Positions 6,633-9,453 of a DNA stretch of 9,453 nt are shown piece after piece. A program made the translations under genes and the position numbers. Source of the DNA: Chitinophagaceae bacterium (GTDB taxonomy: Bacteria > Bacteroidota > Bacteroidia > Chitinophagales > Chitinophagaceae); NCBI GenBank assembly GCA_947481355.1, contig CANKGM010000058.1, positions 1 to 9,453 on the forward strand, in the 5' to 3' direction. Numbering within the stretch: position 1 is the stretch's first letter; each line of letters opens with the position of its first letter. Below the pieces are notes generated by a model, which was not told where the DNA came from, ran no database searches, and was given only the letters and a program-made list of their open reading frames with translations.

Positions 6633-7868
6633 ATGAACTTCTCCCGAATTTCAACATTTTCTTGGCGCTATTTTAAAGCAAAAAAATCTACTAATGCCAT
6701 CAATATTATTTCTTGGGTAAGTGTTAGTGCAATCATTGTGGGCACAGCTTCATTAATAATTATTTTGAGCGCATTCAATGGTTTTGAATCTTTAGTTAAG
6801 TCACTTTACTCATCATACTATGCTGATATAAAAATTAGGCCTACTAAGGGGAAAGTATTGGTCTTAAGTGAAGATCAATTTCATCAAATTAAAAATACAT
6901 CTGGTGTTCAGGCTCTTTCATTGGGGATTGAAGAAAAAGCATTGTTGCAAAATGAGTCGCTTCAAACAATTGTTAATCTCAAGGGAGTAGACAGTCAATA
7001 TGCAAAGGTGTCTGGAGTGTCTGGGCAACTATATAGAGGGACTTTTAATACAGGAACGTCAGAGAAACCGGGATTAGTATTGGGCGTTGGAGTAGAGCAG
7101 GCCTTGGGTATTGTATCTGATAGGGCTTTATTTCCAATCTCAGTTTATTTGCCTAAAAAAGGAATTTCACTTCCTACCAATCCATTAGAAGCGTTGAGTG
7201 TGGCATCAGCTTATCCAAAGGGAAGTTTTGCCATACAGAGTGAGTTTGATAATAAATTTGTGTTTACAGATTTAGGGTTTATGAAAACCTATTTAAATTA
7301 TTCAGCCGATGAATATAGTTATGTAGAATTAAGTGTAGTCAATTATAATAATGTCTCTGAAATCAAAAAAAGCATTGGTCATATCTTGGGGGAAGGCTAT
7401 CTTATTGAAGATCGTTATGAACAGAATAAGACTTTATATGCTACCATACGATTAGAGAAGTTTGCTATTTATGGTATTTTTTCGCTCATACTTATTGTTG
7501 CTGCGTTCAATATGATTGGTGCACTGAGTATGCTTGTACTTGAAAAGAAGAAGGATATCCAAATCTTACAAGCGATGGGGGCAGATAGTGCTGTTATTCG
7601 AAAAATATTTTTAGCGGAAGGGATACTCTTGGCTTTTATAGGAACGGCTAGTGGTATAGTGTTAGCACTACTTATATATTATCTACAGGTAACCTATAAG
7701 TTAGTTCCATTGCAGGGTGCTTCTTTTCTCATAGATTATTACCCAGTGAAACTAGTCGCCACAGATTTTATTGCAGTAGTAAGCACGGTGTTTCTAATTG
7801 GTATTACTGCATCTTGGTTTCCAGCAGCGCGTGCAGCGAAGCAAGGAATCATTGAATTACATAGCTGA
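6633..7868 (+). CDS. LolC/LolE (FtsX-like) ABC transporter permease
   Basis: 411 residues with the four-helix MacB/FtsX/Lol architecture: TM1 at about 24-46, a large periplasmic domain (about 48-275), then TM2 277-303, TM3 326-350 and TM4 378-397. The N-terminal block RYFKAKKSTNAINIISWVSV and the segment LSAFNGFE right after TM1 are typical of the lipoprotein-releasing LolC/LolE group, as is the cytoplasmic coupling loop between TM2 and TM3 (EKKKDIQILQAMGA, about 304-317). These permeases work with the LolD ATPase to extract outer-membrane lipoproteins from the inner membrane and hand them to LolA. No ATPase partner is encoded in this window, so it would have to come from elsewhere. Translation is likely coupled to rbfA because there is no spacer. 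It ends 2 nt from the convergent transketolase gene. The family is firm; Lol rather than another FtsX-type function is inferred. Confidence 0.9.
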   Translation: MNFSRISTFSWRYFKAKKSTNAINIISWVSVSAIIVGTASLIIILSAFNGFESLVKSLYSSYYADIKIRPTKGKVLVLSEDQFHQIKNTSGVQALSLGIEEKALLQNESLQTIVNLKGVDSQYAKVSGVSGQLYRGTFNTGTSEKPGLVLGVGVEQALGIVSDRALFPISVYLPKKGISLPTNPLEALSVASAYPKGSFAIQSEFDNKFVFTDLGFMKTYLNYSADEYSYVELSVVNYNNVSEIKKSIGHILGEGYLIEDRYEQNKTLYATIRLEKFAIYGIFSLILIVAAFNMIGALSMLVLEKKKDIQILQAMGADSAVIRKIFLAEGILLAFIGTASGIVLALLIYYLQVTYKLVPLQGASFLIDYYPVKLVATDFIAVVSTVFLIGITASWFPAARAAKQGIIELHS

Positions 7869-7870
7869 GA

Positions 7871-8704
7871 TTAATAGTCGCCTAGCGTTTCTTCTAATTG
7901 GCCTAATGCCTTGGCTAACTGATCATCATTTGGAGCAATTCCATGCCAGCCATGGTCATTTTCCATGAAATCAACGCCTTTCCCCATGAGTGTATGCATC
8001 ATGATAGCAATTGGCTTCCCTTGTCCAGTAAGGCTCTTAGCAAGTTCTAATTTTGCCACTACATCATCCATGTCATTGCCTTGCATGTCAATAGTGGTCC
8101 AACCGAAGACCTCAAATTTTTCTTTTATATTTCCGAGGCTTAATACTTTTTCTGTTGGGCCATCAATTTGTTGACCATTCCAGTCAACAGTAGCTATTAG
8201 ATTATCAACTTTGTTGTGTGCAGCAAACATCACTGCTTCCCATATTTGACCCTCTTGAAGTTCTCCATCTCCGTGTAGTGAGTATACAAGATGATTGTCT
8301 TGGTTGAGTTTTTTGCTAAGTGCTGCACCAATCGCAACACTGAGACCTTGTCCTAGGGATCCTGATGCAATCCTAACTCCTGGCAGATGTTCGTGTGTAG
8401 TTGGGTGTCCTTGTAATCTAGTGCCCAATTTACGGAATGAATCGAGTTCGCTTACTGGAAAGTAGCCTGAGCGAGCGAGGCATGAATAAAACACAGGTGA
8501 AATGTGACCATTAGATAGTACAAAAACATCTTCCTGGAGTGCGTCCATATTGAAAGAAGGGTTATGTTTCATAACCTTAAAATATAGTGCAGTTAAAAAA
8601 TCTGCACAACCTAGAGATCCTCCAGGATGTCCGCTTTGTACCCCATGTACCATTCTTACTATATCTCTTCTTATTTGCTGTGCAGTATTTGAAAGCGAAG
8701 TCAT
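7871..8704 (-). CDS. Transketolase, N-terminal (TPP-binding) subunit
   Basis: 277 residues, corresponding only to the first domain of full-length transketolase (about 660 residues), which transfers two-carbon ketol units in the pentose phosphate pathway. Visible cofactor and active-site elements: SGHPGGSLG (24-32), LSNGHISPVFY (63-73), GSLGQGLSVAIG (115-126), and the thiamine diphosphate/Mg motif GDGELQEGQIWEA (145-157) ending in N176, giving the canonical D146-N176 spacing. GKGVDFMEN (about 243-251) is also typical. The protein ends cleanly with its own stop, so this is a naturally split enzyme, a known arrangement in Bacteroidetes, rather than a truncation. The C-terminal (pyrimidine-binding) subunit must be supplied by another gene, which is not in this window. 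The ATG at 8704 is the most upstream start possible: an in-frame TAA lies three codons before it. A short dehydrogenase E1-like alternative is unlikely. Confidence 0.93.
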   Translation of the reverse strand: MTSLSNTAQQIRRDIVRMVHGVQSGHPGGSLGCADFLTALYFKVMKHNPSFNMDALQEDVFVLSNGHISPVFYSCLARSGYFPVSELDSFRKLGTRLQGHPTTHEHLPGVRIASGSLGQGLSVAIGAALSKKLNQDNHLVYSLHGDGELQEGQIWEAVMFAAHNKVDNLIATVDWNGQQIDGPTEKVLSLGNIKEKFEVFGWTTIDMQGNDMDDVVAKLELAKSLTGQGKPIAIMMHTLMGKGVDFMENDHGWHGIAPNDDQLAKALGQLEETLGDY

Positions 8705-8721
8705 GTGTATTTACTTTGAAG

Positions 8722-8729
8722 CAAATTTA
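8722..8729 (-). promoter_or_regulatory. Candidate -7 element for the transketolase subunit gene
   Basis: The minus strand reads TAAATTTG, an exact match to TAnnTTTG, ending 17 nt before the ATG at 8704. A start near 8715 would leave a leader of only about 11 nt. No TTG is found at the expected -33 distance; the nearest is CTG at 8748-8750, so the call rests on the -7 box and its position. Confidence 0.4.
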
Positions 8730-8920
8730 CTTGATTTATCGAATTCTCAGATGATAAATTGGTTGAAGCAGGGTAAAAAGTTATGTATTTCTTTGAATTT
8801 ATTTAGATTGATACTTTTTCTTCGGATAGAATTGTTTCTAGTGGGTCAACATTTATGAAGTTCGACTGCATAATTTTCTATAATGAAACTATGTATAATC
8901 AACTTCTCGTTTATAGCTTT

Positions 8921-8950
8921 TTACTTAAGTATATTACTTATTATTACTTA
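8921..8950. repeat. Three direct copies of TTACTTA
   Basis: TTACTTA occurs at 8921-8927, 8934-8940 and 8944-8950, the first copy overlapping the palindrome ACTTAAGT (8923-8930). The copies lie 47-76 nt upstream of the candidate -7 box of the WecA-like gene, a plausible place for an activator or AT-rich UP-like element. In such AT-rich sequence chance recurrence is also possible. Confidence 0.4.
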
Positions 8951-8996
8951 ATTTTTATAAGGGCAATAAAATCAACTTTTCAATCGTTAATTTCTT

Positions 8997-9004
8997 TACT
9001 TTTG
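8997..9004 (+). promoter_or_regulatory. Candidate -7 element for the WecA-like gene
   Basis: TACTTTTG matches TAnnTTTG exactly and is identical to the -7 box of the MsbA-like gene. It predicts a start near 9011 and a leader of about 55 nt. No TTG lies at the expected -33 distance, only a T-rich CTTTT near 8975-8979, so confidence is moderate. Confidence 0.45.
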
Positions 9005-9065
9005 TGAAGTAACTGTGAGAAATACTTAGTAGTTAGTCCAATTATCTATCCTGAACCATCCCATT

Positions 9066-9453
9066 ATGAGAATCGATCTTATCGTTTTGATTTCTCTTCT
9101 TTCATTTTTATTGGCTTTCGTATCTATTCCTGTAGTTATTAAAGTTTCCAGGGCGAAAAAAATATTTGATGTTCCGAATCCTAGAAAAATTCATGCCGTG
9201 CCTATTCCTAGTTTGGGCGGTGTTGGTATTTTTATTGCTTTGATCTTTTCCTTGTCATGTCTTCTGCCATTCTCATCCGCTCCGTGGATTCAATATTTTA
9301 TTGCAGCGGCCTTCATTATTTTCTTTCTAGGAGTTAAAGATGATATCATGCTTTTATCTCCTTTGAAAAAATTCATGGGACAAGTAGTTGCCGTATTCAT
9401 TTTAATTTTTAAGGGTGGGTTTTTGATTAATTCGTTTCATGGGCTTTTAGGCA
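9066..9453 (+). CDS. WecA/TagO/MraY-family polyprenyl-phosphate sugar-1-phosphate transferase (3'-partial)
   Basis: The first 129 codons of an integral membrane enzyme that starts lipid-linked glycan synthesis by moving a HexNAc-1-phosphate from a UDP-sugar to undecaprenyl phosphate; the rest lies beyond the window. Reading frame: MRIDLIVLISLLSFLLAFVS, then residues 21-129. Membrane helices are predicted at about 4-26, 48-68, 75-90 and 104-117. Diagnostic motifs are RKIHAVPIPSLGGVGIF (40-56), the uridine-nucleotide enzyme signature of the WecA/TagO branch, and FFLGVKDDIMLLSPLKKFMGQ (86-106) containing the Asp-Asp pair D92-D93 that binds Mg. MraY itself would show a different N-terminal block, so WecA/TagO-like is preferred. 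The start is the first ATG after in-frame TAG-TAG at 9027-9032. Such genes often head exopolysaccharide or O-antigen clusters, so glycan genes may follow; that is inference. Confidence 0.88.
   Translation, partial: MRIDLIVLISLLSFLLAFVSIPVVIKVSRAKKIFDVPNPRKIHAVPIPSLGGVGIFIALIFSLSCLLPFSSAPWIQYFIAAAFIIFFLGVKDDIMLLSPLKKFMGQVVAVFILIFKGGFLINSFHGLLG

Larger units (their letters stand above)
8705..9065. other. Divergent intergenic region, 361 nt
   Basis: AT-rich gap between the divergently read transketolase subunit and the WecA-like gene. Candidate promoter boxes lie at both ends (8722-8729 minus, 8997-9004 plus). The middle holds three copies of TTACTTA (8921-8950). I see no tRNA, no long inverted repeat, no riboswitch-like conserved core and no coding frame with recognisable protein similarity; a plus-strand open frame ending at 8858 is largely antisense to the transketolase gene. 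Confidence 0.7.

Noticed and set aside
7879..7887. CGC-CTA-GCG mini hairpin just beyond the permease stop, followed by a T-rich run
   Set aside because: Only a 3-bp stem, inside the transketolase coding sequence; too weak for an intrinsic terminator.
7965..8174. Plus-strand open frame of 69 codons
   Set aside because: Antisense to conserved transketolase coding sequence; no independent support.
7871..8704. Possibility that the short transketolase is a truncated pseudogene
   Set aside because: All cofactor-binding motifs are intact and the length fits the known split N-subunit, so degradation is not supported.
8550..8858. Plus-strand open frame of 102 codons running into the intergenic gap
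   Set aside because: Its first half is antisense to the transketolase N-terminus and the rest is AT-rich sequence with no recognisable protein features; it also crosses the transketolase promoter.
1..9453. Search for a novel defence, mobile or biosynthetic system
   Set aside because: All coding space is taken by recognisable housekeeping families in tight packing; no transposase, integrase, toxin-antitoxin pair or nuclease motif was seen.

Overview
The window is an ordinary housekeeping stretch of a Bacteroidetes chromosome, most likely from the Cytophagia/Cytophagales side of the phylum. The reasons are the AT-rich composition, the lack of clear Shine-Dalgarno sequences, promoter -7 elements of the form TAnnTTTG, a eukaryote-like type-2 isoleucyl-tRNA synthetase followed directly by a DksA-like gene, a split transketolase, and an rbfA / LolC-E-type permease pair. 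Species cannot be named from the sequence alone.

Layout: (1) 1-4358, plus strand: the 3' part of ileS (5' end outside the window), then 5 nt later a DksA/TraR-domain protein with a long Lys/Ala/Pro/Val-rich repetitive N-terminal half. (2) 4378-6198, minus strand: an MsbA-like ABC exporter with fused membrane and ATPase domains, converging on the DksA-like gene across 19 nt. (3) A 74-nt divergent promoter region. (4) 6273-7868, plus strand: rbfA and a LolC/LolE/FtsX-type permease, joined stop-to-start with no spacer. (5) 7871-8704, minus strand: the N-terminal (thiamine diphosphate-binding) half of a split transketolase, converging on the permease across 2 nt. (6) 8705-9065: a 361-nt AT-rich gap holding back-to-back candidate promoters. 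(7) 9066-end, plus strand: the first 129 codons of a WecA/TagO/MraY-family polyprenyl-phosphate sugar-1-phosphate transferase, cut by the window edge.

The genes share broad themes rather than one pathway: translation and ribosome maturation (ileS, rbfA), transcription or nucleoid control (DksA-like), envelope biogenesis (MsbA-like exporter, LolC/E-like permease, WecA-like transferase) and central carbon metabolism (transketolase). I found no mobile element, CRISPR array, tRNA or rRNA, and no convincing new multi-gene system. The points most worth a second look are the GIHH form of the IleRS HIGH motif, which is linked to mupirocin hyper-resistance, and the DksA-like protein, which has a histone-H1-like tail built from tandem duplications and has lost three of the four zinc ligands.
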